From Mangrovimonas xylaniphaga (lineage in GTDB: Bacteria; Bacteroidota; Bacteroidia; Flavobacteriales; Flavobacteriaceae): a stretch of 64,000 nt of DNA. Shown here piece by piece: positions 35,614-42,913 of the stretch (within the stretch, counting starts at the first letter, position 1; each line of letters starts with the position of its first letter). Below the pieces are notes generated by a model that saw only the letters and a list, made by a program, of their open reading frames with translations, had not been told where the DNA came from and did no database searches. Location of the stretch: assembly GCF_001280435.1 (NCBI RefSeq), contig NZ_LBIP01000013.1, positions 558,001-622,000 on the forward strand, read 5' to 3'. A program made the position numbers and the translations under genes.

Positions 35614-36900
35614 TTATAGTACAGCTTGTAATTCCGCTTGAGAACTACTTTGGTTTCTTTTATATTTTTTTCTGAAGTATACCAGGGAAGCAATAGAAAT
35701 GACACCTCCCAAAACAGCTATGAAATAGGTTCCTTTAATGAAAAAGTCGAGCCAAGAAATGGAGCTCTGACCAAAATTCTTATAAAGCAAAACGCTCATA
35801 CTTCCCAAATAACCAAAGGCATCGGCGATGTAAATTAAAAAGCCCGCATTTCCCTTAATGCGAAAGGTAGCAATCATCCTATCAAAGAAAATACAGTTAA
35901 AAGGCACATAGCAAATGTAAAGTCCAAATCCAACGGCCACCATCCAAAAGACGGGAGAAAGCAAGTTCATTTGAAATAAAAAGGTGGCAAGCCCAATGGA
36001 AATGGCACCAAAAATCAAAGCGTAATGATAAGATACAAATGCCTTAAAATTATGTTTCATGACACCTATCCTTCCCATAATTACCAATACCAAAATGGCT
36101 ATAGGAATCTCACTGACGGTATACACCGAAGTATTGTTTTCAAACCCTAAGGCATCCCAAATTTCCCGTGAAAAATTGTCTCTAAAATCTCTGAAAGCTG
36201 TTAGAAACACATAGAACAGCACCAATAGAATGATAGGCAGTAAAAACGTCCTGAATACCCTTTTTCGGTCATCGGACGTCATGATAAAGCGCTCCGACCT
36301 CAACTCCTTATCTTCCTCAATTGGACTTGGCAACCCATTCAACAACACGGCAAACAAGCTAAACGGCACCACAAAAATTGCCCCGGTTATGGCCGGCATC
36401 CAAAATTGGGACACCTGAAGATGATCCATCACCAACAACCCAATAGATTTTACCGCCCCACTGGACACAATAAAGCTGGAACACAGAATAACGCCAAGTA
36501 GTTCAGACAACTTTCGACCTTCCAAATATGAAAAGACAACGCCCCAAACCATCCCCAAGGAGAGGCCATTCAAAAACATAAAAATGAAATTATAAGGCGC
36601 TGCTACCAATCCAAAACAAAGCAAAGAGGCTTCGGCAAACAAGATCATCCCCAACAGATAGAAAATACGCTTATCGGTTTTGAGTTCAGAGATTAATTTA
36701 ATCCCCAAAAACTTGGCAATCATATACCCCAGCACCTGAGCGATGATCAAAATAATTTTATAATCCACACCCCATAATGAAAGGCCTTCAAAAGTAGCCA
36801 CTGTAAAAGGCTTCCTAAACGCATACATACAAAAATAGGCCCCGAACGAAGCAAAGGAACCATTTAATAAAAACCGAAAATCCGTTTTGGATAACCTCAC
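35614..36900 (-). CDS. DUF5690 / MFS-fold membrane protein, probable transporter
   Basis: 428 residues with about twelve hydrophobic helices. The opening GSFASFGAYFCMYAFRKPF and the loop SYLEGRKLSELLG resemble the DUF5690 family, an MFS-like group in Bacteroidota. It is the first gene of the minus-strand operon with the FAD oxidoreductase and phosphonatase-like hydrolase (gaps of three and two bases), so the likely job is inner-membrane uptake of the aminophosphonate they degrade. Two copies of the TTACTATTAGTAA palindrome lie immediately upstream. Confidence 0.8.
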   Translation of the reverse strand: MRLSKTDFRFLLNGSFASFGAYFCMYAFRKPFTVATFEGLSLWGVDYKIILIIAQVLGYMIAKFLGIKLISELKTDKRIFYLLGMILFAEASLLCFGLVAAPYNFIFMFLNGLSLGMVWGVVFSYLEGRKLSELLGVILCSSFIVSSGAVKSIGLLVMDHLQVSQFWMPAITGAIFVVPFSLFAVLLNGLPSPIEEDKELRSERFIMTSDDRKRVFRTFLLPIILLVLFYVFLTAFRDFRDNFSREIWDALGFENNTSVYTVSEIPIAILVLVIMGRIGVMKHNFKAFVSYHYALIFGAISIGLATFLFQMNLLSPVFWMVAVGFGLYICYVPFNCIFFDRMIATFRIKGNAGFLIYIADAFGYLGSMSVLLYKNFGQSSISWLDFFIKGTYFIAVLGGVISIASLVYFRKKYKRNQSSSQAELQAVL

Positions 36901-36908
36901 AACAAAAA

Positions 36909-36922
36909 TTACTATTAGTAAA
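36909..36922. promoter_or_regulatory. Operator-like palindrome, copy 1, upstream of DUF5690 operon
   Basis: TTACTATTAGTAA (36909-36921, then A) is a 13-base palindrome centred 15 bases from the start codon. Same core as copy 2, 40 bases further upstream, close to four helical turns. Probably bound by the XRE-cupin regulator. Confidence 0.6.
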
Positions 36923-36948
36923 TATTACACAGCAATAGTATCCAAATA

Positions 36949-36963
36949 TTTACTATTAGTAAA
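36949..36963. promoter_or_regulatory. Operator-like palindrome, copy 2, upstream of DUF5690 operon
   Basis: TTTACTATTAGTAAA is a perfect 7-1-7 palindrome. The outer arms TTTAC/GTAAA recur in the susC-regulator intergenic region. Confidence 0.65.
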
Positions 36964-37011
36964 CTTTCAAAGGTTATATGATTGTTACGTAAAATTTAAG
37001 AAACCGAAGAA

Positions 37012-37056
37012 GTCCCCATAAAAAAGCTCCTTAAATCTTGAGATTCAAGGAGCTTT
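37012..37056 (-). terminator. Terminator downstream of focA-like gene
   Basis: AAAGCTCCTT (37023-37032) and AAGGAGCTTT (37047-37056) form a 10-bp stem; a T-rich run follows on the minus strand. It separates the pyruvate formate-lyase unit from the phosphonate unit. Confidence 0.85.
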
Positions 37057-37089
37057 CCAATAGTTACAACAACACTATTTCTATATTTT

Positions 37090-37872
37090 TTAATCTTCTG
37101 CTTTTCCGAAGAGGTATCCGTAAGGCGTCCCCACAAATAAAGCACCGCCAACAATATTACCTAAGGTGGCCGGAATTAAATTGGACGTAAAAAAAGTACT
37201 CCACGTAATATCGGCGCCTTCAAAAATAGCCAATGGAATGAAATACATATTGGCAATACTGTGCTCAAATCCCATAGTAACAAAGGCCATGACAGGAATC
37301 CAAATAGCGACAATTTTTCCAATGGTATGTTTTGCCGCAATCCCTTGCCAAATGGCTAGACACACCAACCAATTGGCTCCAATACCCTTAATAAAAGTGA
37401 CCAAAAAGGAATGGCTGGTTTTGCCCTCCGCAATTTTACGAACCATATCTATATACGGCGTATCACTTACCAAATGGGTTAAATGTGTGATAACATACGC
37501 TAGAAAAAGGGCACCCACAAAATTCCCAATGTAAACTAATCCCCAATTCTTCAACATGGCATAAACCCGCTGGCGTTTAGTTAAAATATTCGGAATAAAA
37601 TAGGCATTGTTACCTGTAAAAAGTTCAGCACCAACAATTACCACAAGGATGAGCCCTATTGGAAATGCTGCCCCAAACAGGAATCTCGCCAATCCAGGAT
37701 TGCTAGCGGCTATTCCCGGAGAACCTCCAGAAACAATAATGGACAACAGGCCTCCAAAAGCCACATAGGCCCCTGCCAAGAATGCCAAAATCAATGTTTT
37801 GCTTACCGTATAGCCTTCTTTGTTCAAGGCTATTTCATTTATGATTTTTATCCCTTCTTTAGGTGAATTCAT
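37090..37872 (-). CDS. focA: Formate/nitrite channel, FocA-like
   Basis: 260 residues with six hydrophobic helices. GGSPGIAASNPGLARFLFGAAFPIGLI, GNNAYFIPNI and GFEHSIANMYFIPLAIF are typical FNT-family motifs; the last holds the conserved His used in proton-coupled formate passage. It sits downstream of pflA and pflB, so export or reuptake of formate made by pyruvate formate-lyase is the natural role. Confidence 0.9.
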   Translation of the reverse strand: MNSPKEGIKIINEIALNKEGYTVSKTLILAFLAGAYVAFGGLLSIIVSGGSPGIAASNPGLARFLFGAAFPIGLILVVIVGAELFTGNNAYFIPNILTKRQRVYAMLKNWGLVYIGNFVGALFLAYVITHLTHLVSDTPYIDMVRKIAEGKTSHSFLVTFIKGIGANWLVCLAIWQGIAAKHTIGKIVAIWIPVMAFVTMGFEHSIANMYFIPLAIFEGADITWSTFFTSNLIPATLGNIVGGALFVGTPYGYLFGKAED

Positions 37873-37915
37873 AATAACATATTCAATAATGGTTAGTTAA
37901 TCAGTTCGTTTTGGT

Positions 37916-38668
37916 TTAGTTCACTTTAACTTCTTTAAAGTAGTCCTTCAGAATAGCTACAGCTGCGTCAATCTCTTCTTGGGTATTCTCTCTGGCATCT
38001 TTAAGCTCATACACCCAACCTAAAGCTTCCCATTTGTGGATTCCCAATTTATGGTAAGGCTGCAGTTCTATTTTCTCGATGGTTTTATACGCTTTAAAAT
38101 AGTCTCCCAAAGCGTGAAGTAATTCAGGAGTATTGGTAATTCCAGGAATCAATACATAGCGCAACCACATAGCTTTGCCTGATTGCTCCCGGTGTTTCGC
38201 AAAGTTAAAAGTGGTTTCCTTGTTTTTGGCTCCCGCCAAGGTTCGAAAGCCTTCTTCGGTCATGTGCTTGATATCGAGCATCACCAAATCGGCATAATCA
38301 TCTAGAAGTTCCATAGTAGGATGATTCAGCAATCTTCCATTGGTATCCACATTGGTATGGATGCCCTCTTCTTTTAAGCGCTTAAAAAACGGAATTAAGG
38401 CTTTGGCCTGTAGAAGCGGTTCTCCACCCGAAACGGTCACACCTCCAAGATCCCCAAAATAGGGTTTCATACGAATGGCACGTTGTACTAAATCTTCAAT
38501 TAGATATTCTGTACCACCTTGTGTATCTATGGTATCAGGATTGTGGCAGTATTGACATTTCAGTTTACACCCCTGCAGGAAGATTACCAATCGTATTCCT
38601 GGTCCATCATGAGTTCCAAAAGACTCTATAGAATGTACACTTAAGGTAGTATCCGGAGTTTTCATCAT
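37916..38668 (-). CDS. pflA: Pyruvate formate-lyase activating enzyme
   Basis: 250 residues, a radical-SAM enzyme. The CxxxCxxC cluster motif is GCKLKCQYC (Cys34, Cys38, Cys41), and VSGGEPLLQ is the SAM-binding GGE. SFGTHDGPGIRLVIFLQG before it is typical of glycyl-radical activases. It makes the glycyl radical on PflB under anoxic conditions. Length agrees with PflA (about 245). Two start ATGs are adjacent (38668, 38665). A strong hairpin with a T-run lies between it and pflB. Confidence 0.95.
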   Translation of the reverse strand: MMKTPDTTLSVHSIESFGTHDGPGIRLVIFLQGCKLKCQYCHNPDTIDTQGGTEYLIEDLVQRAIRMKPYFGDLGGVTVSGGEPLLQAKALIPFFKRLKEEGIHTNVDTNGRLLNHPTMELLDDYADLVMLDIKHMTEEGFRTLAGAKNKETTFNFAKHREQSGKAMWLRYVLIPGITNTPELLHALGDYFKAYKTIEKIELQPYHKLGIHKWEALGWVYELKDARENTQEEIDAAVAILKDYFKEVKVN

Positions 38669-38686
38669 CGATAGGATTTAAGAATT

Positions 38687-38753
38687 AAAAAAAGAGGCAT
38701 CCAAAAAATGTATCACACCTTTTAGAATGTTCGTATCATTTTTTGAACACCTC
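38687..38753 (-). terminator. Hairpin with T-run between pflB and pflA
   Basis: On the minus strand the arms at 38753-38737 and 38710-38694 pair over 17 positions, three of them G·U wobbles, and are followed by seven T residues. It is a strong intrinsic terminator placed inside the operon, which would let PflB be made in excess over its activase and FocA. Confidence 0.8.
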
Positions 38754-38777
38754 AGAACTTAATCAGCAGAGTTATTG

Positions 38778-41033
38778 TTACATAGATTGGTGGAACGAAC
38801 GGGAAATGACTTCCATCTGTTGTTCTCTTGTCAATCTAATAAAGTTTACCGCGTATCCAGAAACACGAATGGTTAATTGAGGGTGATTTTCTGGATGTTC
38901 CATTGCGTCTAGCAATGTGTCTTTATCTAAAACATTCACATTTAAATGCTGCGCTCCGTTGGAGAAATATCCCGTAAGGGTTGCTACCAAGTTGTTGATG
39001 CGCTCTTCTTCAGTAGCCCCTAAAGATTTAGGTACTATGGAGAAGGTATTGGACACACCATCTTGTGAATCTTTATAATCTATTTTTGCTACGGAATTCA
39101 ATGATGCAATCGCTCCATTGGTATCGCGACCGTGCATTGGGTTGGCTCCTGGTGCAAATGCTACACCTGCTGCTCTACCGTCCGGTGTTGCCCCAGTTTT
39201 TTTACCGTACACTACGTTAGAAGTAATGGTCAATACAGACATTGTAGATTCCGCATTTTTGTATACTTCCAATTGTTTCAACTCATCGTTAAAGTCTTGT
39301 ACCGCATCGTGTGCAAACACATCTACTCTATCATCGTCGTTTCCATATTTAGGGAACTCCCCTTCAATTTCGAAATCAACAGTCAAGCCTTCTTCGTTTC
39401 TAATTGGTTTTACTTTGGCATATTTAATAGCCGATAATGAATCTGCCACAATTGATAGTCCTGCAATACCATAAGCGATATTGATATCTGGGTTGGTATC
39501 AATTAAGGCCATTTGCGCTTTTTCATAATAGTATTTGTCGTGCATATAGTGAATAATGTTCATGGAATCATTATATACACGTGCTACTTCTTTCATGGCT
39601 ATTTTGAAGTTGGCCATTACTTTATCGATGTTCAAATACTCATCTGCATCTTGCTCGATGCCATCCACCATCAAGGTTCCGGTTTCCTCGCAACGACCAC
39701 CATTTAAGGCCAACAATAAAGTTTTAGCCAAGTTGGTACGTGCTCCAAAGAACTGGATTTGTTTTCCTAATTCTTGGTAAGACACACAACAAGCGATACC
39801 GTAATCGTCAGACCCACGTAGATCACGCATTAAATCGTCATTTTCAAATTGAATTGAAGAAGTATCGATAGCTACCTTAGCACAGAATTTTCTAAAGTTC
39901 TCTGGCAATTCTGGGGACCATAACACGGTAATATTCGGTTCAGGTGATGGACCTAAGTTGTATAGGGTATGCAAGAAACGGAAGGCTGTTTTGGTTACCT
40001 TAGTACGTCCGTCTTGCAACATTCCTCCAATGGCTTCAGTTACCCAAGTTGGATCTCCTGCGAAAATTTCGTCATAGGCCGACATTCTTAAGTGACGTAC
40101 CATGCGTAATTTCATCACGAATTGGTCGATATACTCTTGAGCTTCAGTTTCTGTAATAAATCCCGCATTCAAATCTCTTTCAATGTATATGTCCAAGAAG
40201 GTAGATACATTCCCCAAAGACATGGCAGCACCATCCTGCTCTTTTACAGCTGCTAGGTAAGCCATATAGGTCCATTGCACAGCTTCACGAGCAGTTGCAG
40301 CAGGACGACTCAAATCCAAATCGTACGCCTGTCCCATAGCAATCATATCCTTTAAGGCTCTGATTTGCTCAGAAACTTCTTCTCTCAGGCGAATTTTGGC
40401 ATCGGTCATTGGACCATTGATATTGGCTAAATCTTCTTTTTTAGCCGCTATTAAGGCATCAATTCCGTATAAGGCTACTCTACGGTAATCCCCAATAATT
40501 CTACCACGGGCATAATTATCTGGCAATCCTGTTAAAAGCCCTAAGGATCTATATTTTCTAATTTCATCGTTATAGGCATCAAAAACACCATCATTATGGG
40601 TTTTCACATACTTAGAAAACAATTCGTCAATTTGATTTGCTGGTTGTAAACCATGCTCTTCCAACGCTTTTTGCACCACTTTATACCCTCCGAAAGGCTT
40701 CATGGCGCGTTTCAATAGGGCGTCCGTTTGCAAACCAACGATTACCTCATTATCCTTATCTATATATCCAGCTCCAAAGTTTGCAATCCCCGAAATGGTA
40801 TCTACATCTACGGAGTGTAATCCATTTTTTTCTCTTTCAATTTTAGTAGCGTCCTTACAAATTTCCCAAAGCTTCTGGGTACGCTCACTCGGGCCTACCA
40901 AAAATTCACTGGTTCCATAATAAGGAGTAAGATTTTTAATTACGAAATCACGTACGTTAATCGCCTTAGTCCAAGCTCCGTTTTGGAATTCTTTAATTCC
41001 TAGGTCTTCTTTTTTTAACTCTGCTACATTCAT
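38778..41033 (-). CDS. pflB: Formate C-acetyltransferase (pyruvate formate-lyase)
   Basis: 751 residues. The catalytic Cys pair is in [12 protein letters not shown] (about Cys415-Cys416), and the glycyl-radical site is Gly726 in [13 protein letters not shown] near the C-terminus. Both features and the length match PflB rather than other glycyl-radical enzymes such as glycerol or choline lyases, which have a single Cys and a Glu. It converts pyruvate and CoA into acetyl-CoA and formate. Presence with pflA and focA indicates fermentative or microoxic capability. Confidence 0.96.
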   Translation of the reverse strand: MNVAELKKEDLGIKEFQNGAWTKAINVRDFVIKNLTPYYGTSEFLVGPSERTQKLWEICKDATKIEREKNGLHSVDVDTISGIANFGAGYIDKDNEVIVGLQTDALLKRAMKPFGGYKVVQKALEEHGLQPANQIDELFSKYVKTHNDGVFDAYNDEIRKYRSLGLLTGLPDNYARGRIIGDYRRVALYGIDALIAAKKEDLANINGPMTDAKIRLREEVSEQIRALKDMIAMGQAYDLDLSRPAATAREAVQWTYMAYLAAVKEQDGAAMSLGNVSTFLDIYIERDLNAGFITETEAQEYIDQFVMKLRMVRHLRMSAYDEIFAGDPTWVTEAIGGMLQDGRTKVTKTAFRFLHTLYNLGPSPEPNITVLWSPELPENFRKFCAKVAIDTSSIQFENDDLMRDLRGSDDYGIACCVSYQELGKQIQFFGARTNLAKTLLLALNGGRCEETGTLMVDGIEQDADEYLNIDKVMANFKIAMKEVARVYNDSMNIIHYMHDKYYYEKAQMALIDTNPDINIAYGIAGLSIVADSLSAIKYAKVKPIRNEEGLTVDFEIEGEFPKYGNDDDRVDVFAHDAVQDFNDELKQLEVYKNAESTMSVLTITSNVVYGKKTGATPDGRAAGVAFAPGANPMHGRDTNGAIASLNSVAKIDYKDSQDGVSNTFSIVPKSLGATEEERINNLVATLTGYFSNGAQHLNVNVLDKDTLLDAMEHPENHPQLTIRVSGYAVNFIRLTREQQMEVISRSFHQSM

Positions 41034-41439
41034 ATGATATCTGTTTAAACTGTTTTTGTCTTAACTGATTTGTTATGAGGCAAATTTCGTGACATAGCAG
41101 AGCTTAAAATATGATAAAAAGCAGTTTTTAAAGAATTGACAAGAATGCAATTTTACCCCCTAAAAACTACTATTCCTGCACAAAAAAGGCACTCCTACCT
41201 CAACTTTGTCAACACTCTCATTTCCGTATTGACATTATTGAAAATAAACCCTATTTCATTTAAGAAAATTTAAGAGCGCTTTAAGGTTTCCTTTTCAATA
41301 CAAACAATTCAAAACTAGTCATCTACATTAAAAAACCACCAAAAAAGCATAGAATCATGCATTTAGTATTTTTAGATTTTCTTACAGAAAAATAAAAGTC
41401 AGATTACACTAAAATATGCTACCTCAAAATTAAACATAA

Positions 41440-41465
41440 AAAATGCGACCTATTATAGTCGCATT
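41440..41465 (-). terminator. Terminator of the serine protease gene
   Basis: AATGCGAC (41442-41449) and GTCGCATT (41458-41465) form a perfect 8-bp stem, followed on the minus strand by a run of T. It lies about 43 bases past the stop codon. Confidence 0.8.
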
Positions 41466-41483
41466 ATTATTATTATTATTATT
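41463..41483. repeat. (ATT)7 simple repeat
   Basis: Seven perfect ATT units between the protease stop and its terminator, overlapping the terminator stem by three bases. Copy number may vary by slippage. Confidence 0.85.
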
Positions 41484-41507
41484 ATATAGAGGTTATTCCT
41501 CTTACCC

Positions 41508-42410
41508 TTAATTTCCTTCTTTAATTAACTTTAAAAGAACTGACGAAGGAATGATTGCTTTCAATACCATTTGTGTTTTACTATCGTCATCGGAGTGTTG
41601 CAAAGTTTTGGTATACGTTACAGTCCCCATCACATTGCCATATTGATCGATAATCGCCGCACCACTGGATCCAGCTGCAAAGTCAGCTGAAATGGCCATC
41701 AAATTCCTATATTGCCCAAAATTGATTTCACTAAATTTATCGGTAACCATCCCGGAAGAAAATGCATAAAAATACCCTTTAGGATGGCTTACTATATACA
41801 CTGGATCTCCAATTTCTGCATCTTCGGTTGCAACTCTTAGTGCGGGAAGTTCCACACCCCTAGGATCAATTTTTATAATGGCCAAATCATTAGATTTGTC
41901 TGCAAGCAAAACCTCTTTTACAGGAAAAACTGTCCCATCCTTCAACATTACCACTAGAACATCTCTGGAAGTCGTATTGTACTTTGTAACATATCCATTC
42001 ACAACGTGATAATTTGTCACTATGATACCTTTTGAATCGATGATATATCCAGAAGCAGGATACGTATGTATACGTTTACACTCAGCCCCACCTTCATTTA
42101 CCTCTCCACATCTACCCGCTGAAGACACTATTACAGTAGATTCAGACACTTGATCATATATATTACCTGGACTCATTTTTTTCTTTTTCATCGATTTAAG
42201 GTTTACGTCCACGGAACCATAACCTTTTGCCTTAAAGGTAGTATTCATTGAATCTGCCGACACCACATCTCCTAAATCAATCAGTTTCTCAGACCGGCCT
42301 TTCAATTTTACCTTATATTGAGTAATATTATTTTTATAATTCTGACCTTGTAGCGGTTTTGCAATGAAAATTGTTATTAAAATGATAAATGTTTTAAAAA
42401 AATACTTCAT
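41508..42410 (-). CDS. Secreted trypsin-like serine protease (HtrA-like catalytic domain)
   Basis: 300 residues with a signal peptide ending near KPLQG. The catalytic triad is visible: His in VTNYHVVNG, Asp in SNDLAIIKI, Ser in ADFAAGSSGAAIID. No PDZ domain follows, so it differs from DegP/HtrA, which have one or two. Two Cys near residue 100 (AGRCGEVNEGGAECKR) may form a disulfide. The N-terminal 90 residues have no family I recognise. Single-gene unit with its own terminator. Confidence 0.85.
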   Translation of the reverse strand: MKYFFKTFIILITIFIAKPLQGQNYKNNITQYKVKLKGRSEKLIDLGDVVSADSMNTTFKAKGYGSVDVNLKSMKKKKMSPGNIYDQVSESTVIVSSAGRCGEVNEGGAECKRIHTYPASGYIIDSKGIIVTNYHVVNGYVTKYNTTSRDVLVVMLKDGTVFPVKEVLLADKSNDLAIIKIDPRGVELPALRVATEDAEIGDPVYIVSHPKGYFYAFSSGMVTDKFSEINFGQYRNLMAISADFAAGSSGAAIIDQYGNVMGTVTYTKTLQHSDDDSKTQMVLKAIIPSSVLLKLIKEGN

Positions 42411-42913
42411 AATTATTGGATTAATACCTGTCTAAATTATAGACAATTTAATACTGTTACTCGTTTAGGCCCGCAAGTTACATTTTTATTAAAAAAAGCT
42501 TTAGCTATCAAATGAAAATAAACATCCAATTCATTTTTAAAATTATCACTTCGATGTTTTTATGATAAAAAAATTATTCCTTTAGGGCCTGATCCATTAG
42601 CCTCCTCATCCAATTAAGACATCTGAAAATATGATTAATAAAAGAACAATTGTAAGCTTCCCTAACAATCTATATGAATCATGAGGCAAGGTTCCCAAAG
42701 CATTATCTCCCCTAACCATACTATTCACATTTTCAACTATTCAAAACAATCAAATTGACAATGTCAGCCTTTAAATTTAGAACTGAATTACTAATTATTT
42801 AATGATAAAAAAATAATCTTTTTTTTCCTACAAAACTTATAATAAAACCCTTATTTTTAGCCGCAATAACAAACATAATACTACAAACATTAACTTTTTT
42901 AACTTAATTTTTT
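42411..42913. other. Intergenic region with probable divergent promoters and a gene remnant
   Basis: 503 bases between divergent genes. It holds a decayed GH2 fragment (see next entry), two AATGATAAAAAAAT-like repeats, and TTATTTTTAGCC just before the plus-strand gene, a stretch that recurs before the XRE-cupin gene and could be promoter-related. Confidence 0.5.
42630..42716 (-). pseudogene. Decayed 3' fragment of a GH2 beta-galactosidase gene
   Basis: Read on the minus strand, this stretch encodes RGDNALGTLPHDSYRLLGK, which lines up with [19 protein letters not shown] at the C-terminus of the intact GH2 gene at 51726-54815. The DNA is also alike over this block, differing mainly at third positions. 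Past the Lys codon the frames diverge through small indels, and upstream the frame is closed by stops. It is a remnant of a paralogous gene, not a functional ORF. Confidence 0.75.

Larger units (their letters stand above)
41034..41507. other. Intergenic region upstream of pflB
   Basis: 474 bases without a gene. It contains the pflB promoter on the left and the serine protease terminator and an ATT repeat on the right. I found no perfect FNR-type TTGAT-N4-ATCAA box. Confidence 0.5.

Noticed and set aside
38778-41033. Reading pflB as a glycerol, choline or other glycyl-radical lyase
   Set aside because: The adjacent Cys-Cys pair is specific to pyruvate formate-lyase type enzymes, and pflA and focA neighbours agree.
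41460-41490. ATT repeat as the start of a CRISPR or tandem-repeat array
   Set aside because: Unit of three bases, no spacers; a plain microsatellite.
41508-42410. Calling the serine protease DegP/HtrA
   Set aside because: No PDZ domain is present and the chain is only 300 residues, although the catalytic triad is similar.
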